Source of the DNA: Euryarchaeota archaeon UBA52
GTDB lineage: Archaea; Thermoplasmatota; Poseidoniia; Poseidoniales; Thalassarchaeaceae
Reading direction: 5' to 3'
Length of the DNA: 16,720 bases
NCBI GenBank assembly: GCA_002505455.1
Contig: DAVB01000055.1
Span: forward strand, 96,005 to 112,724
This document shows, one piece after another, positions 5,792 through 12,959 of this stretch. Numbering within the stretch: the stretch's first letter is position 1; each line of letters begins with the position of its first letter. The notes beneath the pieces are model-generated. The model saw nothing but the letters and a program-made list of their open reading frames with translations. It had not been told where the DNA came from and ran no database searches. A program made the translations under genes and the position numbers.

Positions 5792-7950
5792 TCATGCCCC
5801 CCCGGTGGGAGAGATAGAACTGGTGCGTCTTCGTCGAGCATGGTTCTCAGTAGGAATGCCAAGCCGCCCCAAACGACGCCAGCGATGAATGCGAACATGA
5901 GAACTGACAAGATCGCTGATCCGAATCCTGCCCTGTAGGGCATTGTGAGTTCGTAATAGTTCCCTCCGTCCTCGATAGTCGGGTATGTGAATGGGAATGC
6001 GCCATTGGTGGTCCCTAGCTGTGCGCGATACTGGAGTTTCCCCACAGACGTATCGGGTATCGGAACGGTGCTGGTCAGGACCGTGCCATTTGTGCCGTCC
6101 TTCAACTGGCAATCGGCTCCCGAGGCTGTGAAGGGTGCTTTCTCCCAAGGCACCAGTCTCCATTCCGTCGGACCGTAATCGTCTTGCTGGCGGTTCGGCT
6201 CGACGAAACGCCATGACAAATGCGACCTGTCTTCCTGGGTAGAGAATGGAAAGTACGGGTCAAGGCACAGGTCGATGTGTATGTCTCCCTTCTCAGGTAC
6301 ATTCACCTCGGACGGGGTTTGTATCCAATGCCTAGCGCTCATATTCTCTATTCCATGTACGGCTCTGAAACGTGGATCATCCGCGATTTCAACCATGTAG
6401 AATGGAATGCCGAGGTTCCGAACTGCGATGTGAGCGATGTCATCAGGCTGTTCGTGGAAGGTATTACCAATCTCTATCGTGTAGCAGTAGGACTGGTGAA
6501 CGCCGTAGTGCCAATCGCAGAAATCACCCTGTGTTGGGTAAAGGTCCGACGATTGCATGGGTTCGTAATCTGTCATCTCCCCCATCACAAACCCATGGTA
6601 TACTAGGTACTCGTCATCTACCGTTTGGCAATCGTTGCAATGGCCCCATGGCCAAAGAACGAGCTCGGAATATGAATGCCATGACAGTGTGGCCTTGAAG
6701 TCAGAAGCTCCGTCTCCGTTATCATCGTTCATCTCAGTTAGGTCTTGGATGAATTTGGTCTCTGGTTCGCTGTTTCCCCCTATCCAATCCTCGTCTATCA
6801 AGCCATCTCCATCATCGTCGACTCCGTCAACGTGGTCCTCATTGATTCTTCCATCTCCGTCGTTATCAACGGTATCAAGAGGGCCGGGGTAAGTCTGCAC
6901 GAGGTCCGGATCTCCAAAGGTACAGACCCCTGGAACCGGCGAAACTCCAATCAGGAGTCCCCATTCGAACTGGTAGTTCCTATTCAGGTCTACTCCATCG
7001 CACCCCTCGTTGACCTCTTCGTCGGTATCTGGAATTGGAGTAACCCCAGTGATCGTATTATCCCTTAGATTCTTCCTCCATCCTGGGGAACCTGAGTCAC
7101 AACCGTCGTATGCCTGTTCGCCACAGAACTCCTCCCTGTCGTACCTCACCCCATCCACGTTAAGCATTGGGATGAGGTAAATTTCACGAGTATCGATCAT
7201 ATCTGTGATGAATTGCTCGCTGAAGTCCTCATCCACCCCGAGATCGCCTGGGCCGCATGGAGTCCCATCTCCATTGGAGTCTTGGAATGAAGCGTTGAGC
7301 GAGGTGCAGTCGCCGTCGTTGTCGACACCGTCCCAGCCATCCTCGTCAACAAGTCCGTCACCGTCGTTGTCGATACCGGCTTCTCCATAATAGTGAACCA
7401 CTGTCTCGAGGAAAAACATTGGGACTTCATATGACATCCATTCTCTTGAGTGGTGCGCGCCAACCAGCATGACATCGGGTCTGTCAGGGTAGTTACCTGA
7501 GTCATCGTTGAACTCGTTATAGTCGCCACCTTGTACATTTGCGGTAATCTTTACCCATGGGCTGGGATGTCTGTAATGCCATCCCTTGTAATCGTCGAGG
7601 GTCATTTGGTTTCCTCTTGCATTTACCCCCCCCAGAAGCCCTTCGTGAAAAGATAGAATGTCCGGATTGCTGTCCGCTAGGAATTGCATCCTGTTCTTCA
7701 TTGAGAAATAGTCGTGGTACTCTGAGAACTGGGCCTTTTCATCACCTCCCCAAGGATATACCTGATTTACGTACTCAGGTGACCATATCTCATCTGGTGA
7801 CATTCCTGACTCTTCTTCCTGTGCGAGCACTGCTGGCGCGATGGCGGCCGGAGCCACGACGGAGAGCATGAATGGCAACAGGAGGCATGTCAGACGAATT
7901 CTCAGACCTCTTGCGGGGTTCGGGCGGGTTGCCCTCTTCGCCTCCTCCAT
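5788..7950 (-). CDS. Secreted membrane-anchored M14 zinc carboxypeptidase with calcium-loop inserts
   Basis: This 720-residue exported metallopeptidase removes C-terminal amino acids from peptides. The signal peptide ends near A43 (VLA|QEE). The zinc ligands are H167 and E170 in HHSRE, plus H425 in SWHSYS. Substrate-binding residues align with carboxypeptidase A: R292 in WRKN, N323-R324 in DLNRNY and Y471 in LYPTQG. The catalytic glutamate is E493 in YTIEIG. Six DxDGDG-type acidic loops (194-229, 362-383 and 409-414) interrupt the catalytic domain, like thrombospondin-3 or dockerin calcium loops. A C-terminal beta-rich domain (about 545-670) leads to a membrane helix (about 677-703) and a short cytoplasmic tail. 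The core is much longer than the usual 300 residues because of these additions. It heads the operon with the amino-acid transporter. Confidence 0.93.
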   Translation of the reverse strand: MEEAKRATRPNPARGLRIRLTCLLLPFMLSVVAPAAIAPAVLAQEEESGMSPDEIWSPEYVNQVYPWGGDEKAQFSEYHDYFSMKNRMQFLADSNPDILSFHEGLLGGVNARGNQMTLDDYKGWHYRHPSPWVKITANVQGGDYNEFNDDSGNYPDRPDVMLVGAHHSREWMSYEVPMFFLETVVHYYGEAGIDNDGDGLVDEDGWDGVDNDGDCTSLNASFQDSNGDGTPCGPGDLGVDEDFSEQFITDMIDTREIYLIPMLNVDGVRYDREEFCGEQAYDGCDSGSPGWRKNLRDNTITGVTPIPDTDEEVNEGCDGVDLNRNYQFEWGLLIGVSPVPGVCTFGDPDLVQTYPGPLDTVDNDGDGRINEDHVDGVDDDGDGLIDEDWIGGNSEPETKFIQDLTEMNDDNGDGASDFKATLSWHSYSELVLWPWGHCNDCQTVDDEYLVYHGFVMGEMTDYEPMQSSDLYPTQGDFCDWHYGVHQSYCYTIEIGNTFHEQPDDIAHIAVRNLGIPFYMVEIADDPRFRAVHGIENMSARHWIQTPSEVNVPEKGDIHIDLCLDPYFPFSTQEDRSHLSWRFVEPNRQQDDYGPTEWRLVPWEKAPFTASGADCQLKDGTNGTVLTSTVPIPDTSVGKLQYRAQLGTTNGAFPFTYPTIEDGGNYYELTMPYRAGFGSAILSVLMFAFIAGVVWGGLAFLLRTMLDEDAPVLSLPPGGHE
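6709..6867 (-). repeat. Calcium-loop coding repeat block 2 within the carboxypeptidase
   Basis: The block encodes DNDGDG (residues 362-367), DDDGDG (378-383) and DDNGDG (409-414). They lie between the NRN substrate-binding motif and the third zinc ligand, H425. Confidence 0.75.
7264..7371 (-). repeat. Calcium-loop coding repeat block 1 within the carboxypeptidase
   Basis: The block encodes three acidic loops: DNDGDG (residues 194-199), DNDGDC (210-215) and DSNGDG (224-229). They sit between the first zinc-binding motif and the next catalytic elements. The plus-strand DNA shows near-identical copies of a ccgtcgttgtcga unit. Confidence 0.75.
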
Positions 7951-8010
7951 AGGCGCACGTGAGGGGGCACATCCTTCAATCCCTCGGAGAAGTGTGGTTC
8001 CTTACAAAGT

Positions 8011-8039
8011 ACTGGGGGGCGTTTATCAGGCCCCCCAGT
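8011..8039. promoter_or_regulatory. Perfect 10-bp inverted repeat bracketing the mscS TATA box
   Basis: ACTGGGGGGC (8011-8020) and GCCCCCCAGT (8030-8039) are exact reverse complements separated by gtttatcag. The spacer is the likely TATA element of the channel gene. The site lies in the 101-bp gap between the divergent peptidase and channel genes and could be an operator. Confidence 0.6.
8022..8029 (+). promoter_or_regulatory. TATA-like box for mscS (probably leaderless)
   Basis: TTTATCAG lies with its TATCAG beginning 28 nt before the ATG at 8052. The 13 bases before that ATG carry no Shine-Dalgarno, which fits a leaderless transcript. The same TATCAG at the same distance precedes the HAD gene at 11020. 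Confidence 0.55.
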
Positions 8040-8051
8040 AGGGGACCCCCC

Positions 8052-9143
8052 ATGAGTGAGGCAGTTCCGGGTGGCGGGCCATTCTCTGACTTCGGGTTAG
8101 AGGCGGACATCATGGGGTTCTCGGCAGGGACCCTAGCATGCATAGCAGTCATTGGAATTCTGTCACTTTTACTTGGGCGGTTTGTAAGAAAGATAGTACT
8201 TCCCAAGACCATGGAAAAAATGTTTGATCGAGAAAAAGTGGATGACATGCTGGGAGTAAGGGGGGCTCGAGCTCTTTCCTTGGCGATAGCATTGGTTTTC
8301 TTCGTCGAGTTCATTGAGATTCTAGGTAACATAGTTGAGCCAGTATGGGACGAGGATTGGGTAGACTGGGCCCTCTCATCAATTGTTTCACTCTACGTAC
8401 TCGTGTTCCTATTCGCCGCTTACGGGTTGGTTGGTTCCATAGGGGATATGCTATCCCATGATGACAACAGCAGTGCATCTCAGAAGTCCCTGGCAAGCAT
8501 AGGTGAATCACTGGCCAGAATGGGAGTATTTGTCCTAGGTGCCTTCGTAGTGGCTGGTGTCGCTGGTTTCGATCTGAATGGGATCATCGCGGGTCTCGGA
8601 ATCACCGGTCTTGCGCTTGCCCTGGCGGCCAAGGACTCGGTTTCCAACATGTTCGGTGCTCTGTCGATCATAATAGACAGGCCTTTCAATCTCGGTGATT
8701 GGATAAAAGTGGATGGCATAGAAGGTGAGGTCGTAGACATAGGAATGCGTATGACGGTACTGAGAACTGGTCTGGATACAATCATCACCGTTCCAAATGC
8801 TAATCTGGTAAATTCGCCGATAGAGAATTTCTCGCAACGTCGTTTCAGAAGAGTTGTGATGCCGTTTGAATTCGAGGTTTCCAGTGAATCTGGGGCCCTG
8901 CAGAGTTTCTGCGAGAAAATGTCAGAAATGCTGAATGCCGATGAGCGGACGGTCAACGAACAATCATCATGGGTGAAGATACTCTCCATGGGTTCATCAA
9001 GCATCATGGTGCAAGCGAATTTCTACACCCAACAGTCTTCTGATGTACAGAGGGCAATGAGCGAAGACGCTCTAGTAGAGGCTAAGAAGTTCGCAGACAC
9101 TCTCGGTCTTGAGTTCCACGAGCCACGCTTAAGGCGTTCTTGA
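8052..9143 (+). CDS. MscS-type mechanosensitive ion channel
   Basis: This is a 363-residue channel that opens under membrane tension and releases solutes on hypo-osmotic shock. Helices are predicted at about 23-43, 73-95, 105-133 and 153-173. The pore-lining helix (176-205) carries the alternating small residues GLGITGLALALAAK. It runs into the beta domain with the family motif DRPFNLGDWI (209-218), then EGEVVDIGMR and TVPNANLVN (246-254). The cytoplasmic alpha/beta domain ends near residue 356. The ATG at 8052 is chosen because a TATA-like box sits 28 nt upstream; an in-frame ATG at 7959 would begin before that promoter. It is followed after 9 bp by the phosphoglycerate mutase gene. Confidence 0.94.
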   Translation: MSEAVPGGGPFSDFGLEADIMGFSAGTLACIAVIGILSLLLGRFVRKIVLPKTMEKMFDREKVDDMLGVRGARALSLAIALVFFVEFIEILGNIVEPVWDEDWVDWALSSIVSLYVLVFLFAAYGLVGSIGDMLSHDDNSSASQKSLASIGESLARMGVFVLGAFVVAGVAGFDLNGIIAGLGITGLALALAAKDSVSNMFGALSIIIDRPFNLGDWIKVDGIEGEVVDIGMRMTVLRTGLDTIITVPNANLVNSPIENFSQRRFRRVVMPFEFEVSSESGALQSFCEKMSEMLNADERTVNEQSSWVKILSMGSSSIMVQANFYTQQSSDVQRAMSEDALVEAKKFADTLGLEFHEPRLRRS

Positions 9144-9152
9144 GGTGTCAGA

Positions 9153-9755
9153 ATGGGATTGTTAGTCCTTATTCGTCATGGTCAATCCCTTTGGAATGCT
9201 CAGAACAGATTCACAGGATGGGTGGATATCGAGCTTTCTGAGAAGGGCAGGAATGAAGCGAAGAGTGCTGGAGAGAAACTCTGTGAAATCGAATTCGATA
9301 CTGTCTATGCTAGTGGGCTTGTCAGGGCCCAGCACACGGCCCAGATAATACTGGACATCAATCATTCATGGAGTGGTGAAATAACATATGACTCGCGATT
9401 AAATGAGCGTAATTATGGGGATCTTCAAGGCAGGAATAAGCAAGAGTGCCGGGAAGAGTTTGGGGTTGAGCAAGTCAAGATGTGGAGAAGGAGTTTCGAA
9501 GGCGTCCCCCCTGGTGGGGAGAGTCTTCGAATGACCTCAGAGCGGACATTGCCCTGTCTGTTCGAACAGATTGTTCCTAATCTTAAATCCGGCCAGACTG
9601 TTCTCGTCGCAGCACATGGAAACTCGCTTCGTTCGATTGTGATGGAAATAGAAGGCCTTGGGCCCGATGAGATAGTGAAAAGAGAGATTCCAACTGGTGT
9701 TCCTATGGCCTACAAATACGAATCTGGTGCATGGCACCCTACGCAAATCATGTGA
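9153..9755 (+). CDS. gpmA: 2,3-bisphosphoglycerate-dependent phosphoglycerate mutase
   Basis: The enzyme interconverts 3- and 2-phosphoglycerate in glycolysis/gluconeogenesis. The 200-residue protein has the histidine-phosphatase signature LIRHGQSLWN (6-15), in which H9 carries the phosphate. R58 and E85 (LNERNYG) follow, with paired arginines W-R112-R113 and the second active-site histidine in AAHGNSLR (H155). Most dPGMs read LNERHYG; here asparagine replaces that histidine, but other catalytic residues are intact. It lacks the longer C-terminal tail of the E. coli enzyme. The ribosome site GAGGTG (9142-9147) overlaps the mscS stop, so the two genes are probably co-expressed. The 3' end overlaps the convergent gene by 8 bp. 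Confidence 0.92.
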   Translation: MGLLVLIRHGQSLWNAQNRFTGWVDIELSEKGRNEAKSAGEKLCEIEFDTVYASGLVRAQHTAQIILDINHSWSGEITYDSRLNERNYGDLQGRNKQECREEFGVEQVKMWRRSFEGVPPGGESLRMTSERTLPCLFEQIVPNLKSGQTVLVAAHGNSLRSIVMEIEGLGPDEIVKREIPTGVPMAYKYESGAWHPTQIM

Positions 9756-10968
9756 ATGTCGTCTCTGGATTTGGAGCCACGTACCTGTATAGTGCATTCA
9801 TCATAATGTAAACAGAGACGCCTCCTGCAGCTGCAAAGAAAGACGCTTGAGTCGGCTCCAATATGGATGCGATAGTACCCAAAAATGCAGAAGAAGCACC
9901 CACAAGGGAAGCGGCAGAAAATATTCGTGTAGTGAATAATTTTCTCTGGATGGGAGCGACTTTGCTCAAGATGTAATCCGTTCTTGGAGGAATTGGCGAT
10001 GAGTTCTCGGTGGTGTCGAATTTCGAAGAAAGCGCCTGCTCATATTCCCATATCGATACCCCCCCTCCAATGATCTGTAGAGCTCTATGGGGATTTACAC
10101 CACCAGTTCTTCGGCGGCCCGGGTATTTGGACCACCCTCTTATCGCAGCGAGCCTTAGATTTTCGAAGTCTTCATCCTCAACATTCCCATGTGCTATTTC
10201 ACCAATGTTGTACAGCAGCGCCGCTAAATCCCTCAAAGCCGGCCACTCAATGCCCCTTGACCTCGAGGCAGCGTCAGATGGGCCGCACATTGGCGGGCGA
10301 AGTCGCATCACACCCTCGTATGACTCCGAAAAACGATCTAGAGACATCTTGCCCAAAGAAAGCATGGCAGGCATTCCCGGTTTGATAGGGGCTCTCCACA
10401 ATGTTCTACTCTTAGTGGCCTCTTCTAACCTCGTAATTGATGAGTTCCAGGTACGAGAGTCGGATGGCCCTGTCCATTGAGTGGATAGGTCCTCTTGAGC
10501 AGATGCCAGTGCTCTGCCACACCTTTCCAGGATTTTCATTGCCGAATCCATATCTCTCGACCGGATATGCTGCAAAATAACCTCCTCTGCATCTGGTGAA
10601 CTAGGTTCATGCTTCCACAGGAGAATGAAATCCAATCCCTCGATAGTTAGCCCCCCCACTGGCCAGTCAACTCGACTGTTTCCCGACCTCATCCTAGCCC
10701 GCATTCCGGAAACAGGCCATCTGGAAAACTCGGCTCGATACGATCCGCTTCTGCTTTCAATCGTGATCTTCTGGCCTTGACCATCCAAAGAAATCGGTTC
10801 CATCGGAACGTCTCCCCAAGCATCGAAAAATTGAGTGGCTTTCACCCACTCTTCGATGGATGACGGGGCATTATCAAGGGTAATTTTGTGTATTTTTGAG
10901 CCTAGTACTTCGATCATTTCGAAGGGTGCCCCGGAATCAGTCTCTGCGGCGGGACCACCGGACTCCAT
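9748..10968 (-). CDS. Unrecognised membrane-anchored protein, candidate degenerate kinase fold
   Basis: I do not recognise this 406-residue protein with certainty. It has no signal peptide. Two hydrophobic helices lie near the C-terminus (about 348-368 and 375-393), so most of it is probably cytoplasmic. Several stretches resemble the maltokinase/aminoglycoside-phosphotransferase fold. LLWKHEPSSPDAEE (116-129) looks like the beta3 lysine plus the PNPE segment. CGRALASAQEDL (150-161) looks like the N-to-C-lobe helix. LRDLAALLYNIGEIA (245-259) looks like the RDLAGMLRSF helix, and SIWEYEQAL (305-313) like the YELRYE helix. Where kinases have HGDLHLGQ and DFEG, this protein has GKMSLDRF (206-213) and MCGP (227-230), so it would be catalytically dead. 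It is divergent from the HAD/UppS operon and shares its promoter. Confidence 0.7.
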   Translation of the reverse strand: MESGGPAAETDSGAPFEMIEVLGSKIHKITLDNAPSSIEEWVKATQFFDAWGDVPMEPISLDGQGQKITIESRSGSYRAEFSRWPVSGMRARMRSGNSRVDWPVGGLTIEGLDFILLWKHEPSSPDAEEVILQHIRSRDMDSAMKILERCGRALASAQEDLSTQWTGPSDSRTWNSSITRLEEATKSRTLWRAPIKPGMPAMLSLGKMSLDRFSESYEGVMRLRPPMCGPSDAASRSRGIEWPALRDLAALLYNIGEIAHGNVEDEDFENLRLAAIRGWSKYPGRRRTGGVNPHRALQIIGGGVSIWEYEQALSSKFDTTENSSPIPPRTDYILSKVAPIQRKLFTTRIFSAASLVGASSAFLGTIASILEPTQASFFAAAGGVSVYIMMNALYRYVAPNPETTFT

Positions 10969-10990
10969 GACGGTAGGATTGGGTACACAG

Positions 10991-10997
10991 GTATCAG
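10991..10997. promoter_or_regulatory. Shared bidirectional TATA-like element
   Basis: GTATCAG on plus is CTGATAC on minus. Its centre (10994) is 26 bp from the ATG at 10968 on the minus strand and 26 bp from the GTG at 11020 on the plus strand. That is the right distance for leaderless transcription of both genes. Confidence 0.5.
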
Positions 10998-11019
10998 ACG
11001 AACGGTCAGAACATTGAAC

Positions 11020-11589
11020 GTGGAGGCTCGGCCAGATGATATCGTGGTCGGCCAGCCTTCAGAATTGCCCTTAGCCGTGGACTTGGATGGGACCCTTATT
11101 CTCACAGACATGAGTTGGGTCTCCATTCGCAGAGTTTTGCTTCCTAGGCCATGGAGGATTCTGAGATTTATTTGGCTTGAAATTACAGGACAGAGAGCGC
11201 TTTGGAAACAGCGGCTGGGAAAATTGCTGAAGTTTGACCCTGCAGAGTTAGAATTTCATCCTTCATTCATGGAATGGGTAACGGGCGAATATGCGCGCGG
11301 AAGAGAACTGTATCTTGTGACGGCGTCTGATAGGCTGATTGCAGAGGCCATCGCTGCGCATCTCGGCATATTCAATGACGTGATGGCTTCAGATGGCGAT
11401 ATCAACCTCAGAGGCGCCAATAAGGCCGAGGCCCTTACCGCGAGATTCGGAAAGAGCCAATTTGGCTATGCTGGGAACAGCCACATCGATATCCCGGTTT
11501 GGGAAGCTGCAGGGCAAGTGATTGTCGTTAATCCGGAGAGAGGACTGGTAGACTTGGTCGGCGACTCTGCGGACATTATCTTCACGTGA
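11020..11589 (+). CDS. HAD-superfamily phosphatase, UbiA-associated type
   Basis: This is a 189-residue cytoplasmic HAD hydrolase. Positions below count from the GTG at 11020. The nucleophile motif is AVDLDGTL (D21 and D23), motif II is LVTAS (T102), K135 provides motif III and GNSHID (152-157) replaces the usual GDxxxD acidic motif. The overall pattern closely follows the HAD domain fused ahead of UbiA-type prenyltransferases in many bacteria (from memory). Here it stands alone beside a cis-prenyltransferase, so a polyprenyl-linked or prenyl-precursor phosphate is a reasonable substrate guess. The GTG start is chosen because a TATCAG box lies exactly 28 nt upstream, as for mscS; a TTG at 11014 is the alternative. 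The stop is 10 bp before the uppS ATG. Confidence 0.85.
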   Translation: MEARPDDIVVGQPSELPLAVDLDGTLILTDMSWVSIRRVLLPRPWRILRFIWLEITGQRALWKQRLGKLLKFDPAELEFHPSFMEWVTGEYARGRELYLVTASDRLIAEAIAAHLGIFNDVMASDGDINLRGANKAEALTARFGKSQFGYAGNSHIDIPVWEAAGQVIVVNPERGLVDLVGDSADIIFT

Positions 11590-11599
11590 GGTGCATTAC

Positions 11600-12490
11600 A
11601 TGGCAAATCGCAGAAGGTGGCTCGGTCGATCAATAGACAGATCTGCAAAATGGCTACTCAAATTCAGAATCTTCAGAATCCCGGGGAAATGGATCGTTAA
11701 TTCTCGGCTCGCATGGAGTCTAGTCAGCAGGATTGAACGTGTAAGGGGGGTAAGAGCACGCTCTAGACTCCGCAACCTTGATCCTTCTGAACTGCCCCAG
11801 CACATCTCAATTATCATGGATGGGAATAGAAGGTTCGCATGGGCTCGTTCGATGGAATCTGGACAGGGCCACTCAGCCGGCAAAGAACGATTGAAAGAGG
11901 TGATGAAATGGGTCTTAGATCTTGATATACCCTATCTCACGGTCTATGCCCTATCCAGCGAAAATCTCACTAACAGGACCGAAGAAGAAATTGAAATCTT
12001 ATTCGACCTGTATGTCCAAGGCCTGAATGAGATTTCAGTCGATCCTCTTATCCATGAAAATGGAGTTTGCGTCAATGCCGTAGGGCGTCTCGACATGCTT
12101 CCAGAGCGTGTTAGGGATGCGATATCCAGAGCTGAAGAGGTTACTCGTGAGTACAAGAATTTCACATTCACGGTATGCCTAGCATACGGTGGGAGAGAAG
12201 AGATAATCGACGCTGTCAAATCATTGGCCAAAGACCATGCCGAAGGTGAAGTTGAGATTGATTCAATAGATGCGAACGCTATATCGTCAAGGCTGTACAC
12301 CTCCGAGTTGCCGGATCCCGATCTTGTGATCAGGACCAGCGGAGAGGAGCGGATATCGAATTTCCTTCTCTGGCAAATCGCATATTCGGAACTGTATTTC
12401 ACAGATATTCATTGGCCCTCCTTTTCAAGACAAGACCTGTATTGGGCGATCGAAGATTATGTTGCGAGAGGGCGCAGGTATGGCTCGTGA
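11600..12490 (+). CDS. uppS: cis-Prenyltransferase (undecaprenyl/polyprenyl diphosphate synthase)
   Basis: The enzyme adds isopentenyl diphosphate units in cis to make the long polyprenyl diphosphate that becomes the lipid carrier for glycan assembly. In the 296-residue product the catalytic signature is ISIIMDGNRRFA (69-80, D74). GHSAGKERL (90-98), TVYALSSENL (114-123), CLAYGGREEI (193-202) and the pyrophosphate-binding RTSGEERISNF (245-255) follow. A basic N-terminal extension of about 60 residues, richer than in bacterial UppS, could be amphipathic and membrane-seeking. Start at 11600 is set by GAGGTG (11588-11593) overlapping the HAD stop. It overlaps the Nudix gene by 11 bp. In archaea the product is usually a C55-C60 dolichol-type precursor. 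Confidence 0.95.
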   Translation: MANRRRWLGRSIDRSAKWLLKFRIFRIPGKWIVNSRLAWSLVSRIERVRGVRARSRLRNLDPSELPQHISIIMDGNRRFAWARSMESGQGHSAGKERLKEVMKWVLDLDIPYLTVYALSSENLTNRTEEEIEILFDLYVQGLNEISVDPLIHENGVCVNAVGRLDMLPERVRDAISRAEEVTREYKNFTFTVCLAYGGREEIIDAVKSLAKDHAEGEVEIDSIDANAISSRLYTSELPDPDLVIRTSGEERISNFLLWQIAYSELYFTDIHWPSFSRQDLYWAIEDYVARGRRYGS

Positions 12491-12938
12491 GTCATGTGAT
12501 GTCTGTGGAGGAGACGGTTACAGCTCACCGTCAGTTACGGTTGATGCAGTCGCGACTAGAATGCGCGATGGAGAGATTGAGGCCCTCATGATCCAAAGAG
12601 GCCCTAAACCCCCTGAATGGCATGGTAAGTGGGCCTTTCCAGGGGGCTTCGTTGATGTGGGCGAAGACCCACTTGACGCAGTTCTACGAGAATTGGTGGA
12701 AGAGACGGGGGTGTGTGGCCGGAATCCAACTCTACTGAGTGTACTCGGTTCGCCCGGAAGGGATCCTAGAAAGCATTGTGTGGGCTTATTCTACAGAGTT
12801 GATGTCGATGCTGACTCCAAGCCTTTAGCAGGTGATGATGCCATTAGTGCGGACTGGGTACCTCTCGGAATGATGAGTGCCGAAAATGTAGCTGGTGACC
12901 ATATGCAAGTGATTGGCATGATTAGTAATGCTGAATGA
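12480..12938 (+). CDS. Nudix hydrolase
   Basis: This 152-residue protein hydrolyses a nucleoside-diphosphate-linked compound. The full Nudix box runs from G56 to V78 and fits GX5EX7REUXEEXGU, with E62, R70-E71 and E74-E75 as the metal-binding core. RGPKPPEWHGKWAFPGGF (40-57) before the box resembles ADP-ribose/NDP-sugar pyrophosphatases, but the substrate cannot be called. The N-terminal SCDVCGGDGY has a single CxxC, too little for a zinc site on its own. Start at 12480 has AGAGGG 7 nt upstream and lies inside the last codons of uppS, so translation is coupled. It could recycle by-products of NDP-sugar use or be a general house-cleaning enzyme. Confidence 0.9.
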   Translation: MARESCDVCGGDGYSSPSVTVDAVATRMRDGEIEALMIQRGPKPPEWHGKWAFPGGFVDVGEDPLDAVLRELVEETGVCGRNPTLLSVLGSPGRDPRKHCVGLFYRVDVDADSKPLAGDDAISADWVPLGMMSAENVAGDHMQVIGMISNAE

Positions 12939-12959
12939 CTGGACATGACAGGCTAGAGC

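Noticed and set aside
6709..7371. Short similar units in the plus-strand DNA that could suggest a repeat array.
   Set aside because: The units vary in spacing and encode acidic calcium loops in frame with the peptidase; there are no CRISPR-like uniform spacers.
12480..12520. Zinc-ribbon at the Nudix N-terminus (CDVCGGDGY).
   Set aside because: Only one CxxC pair is present and no second pair follows, so a zinc-binding domain is not supported.
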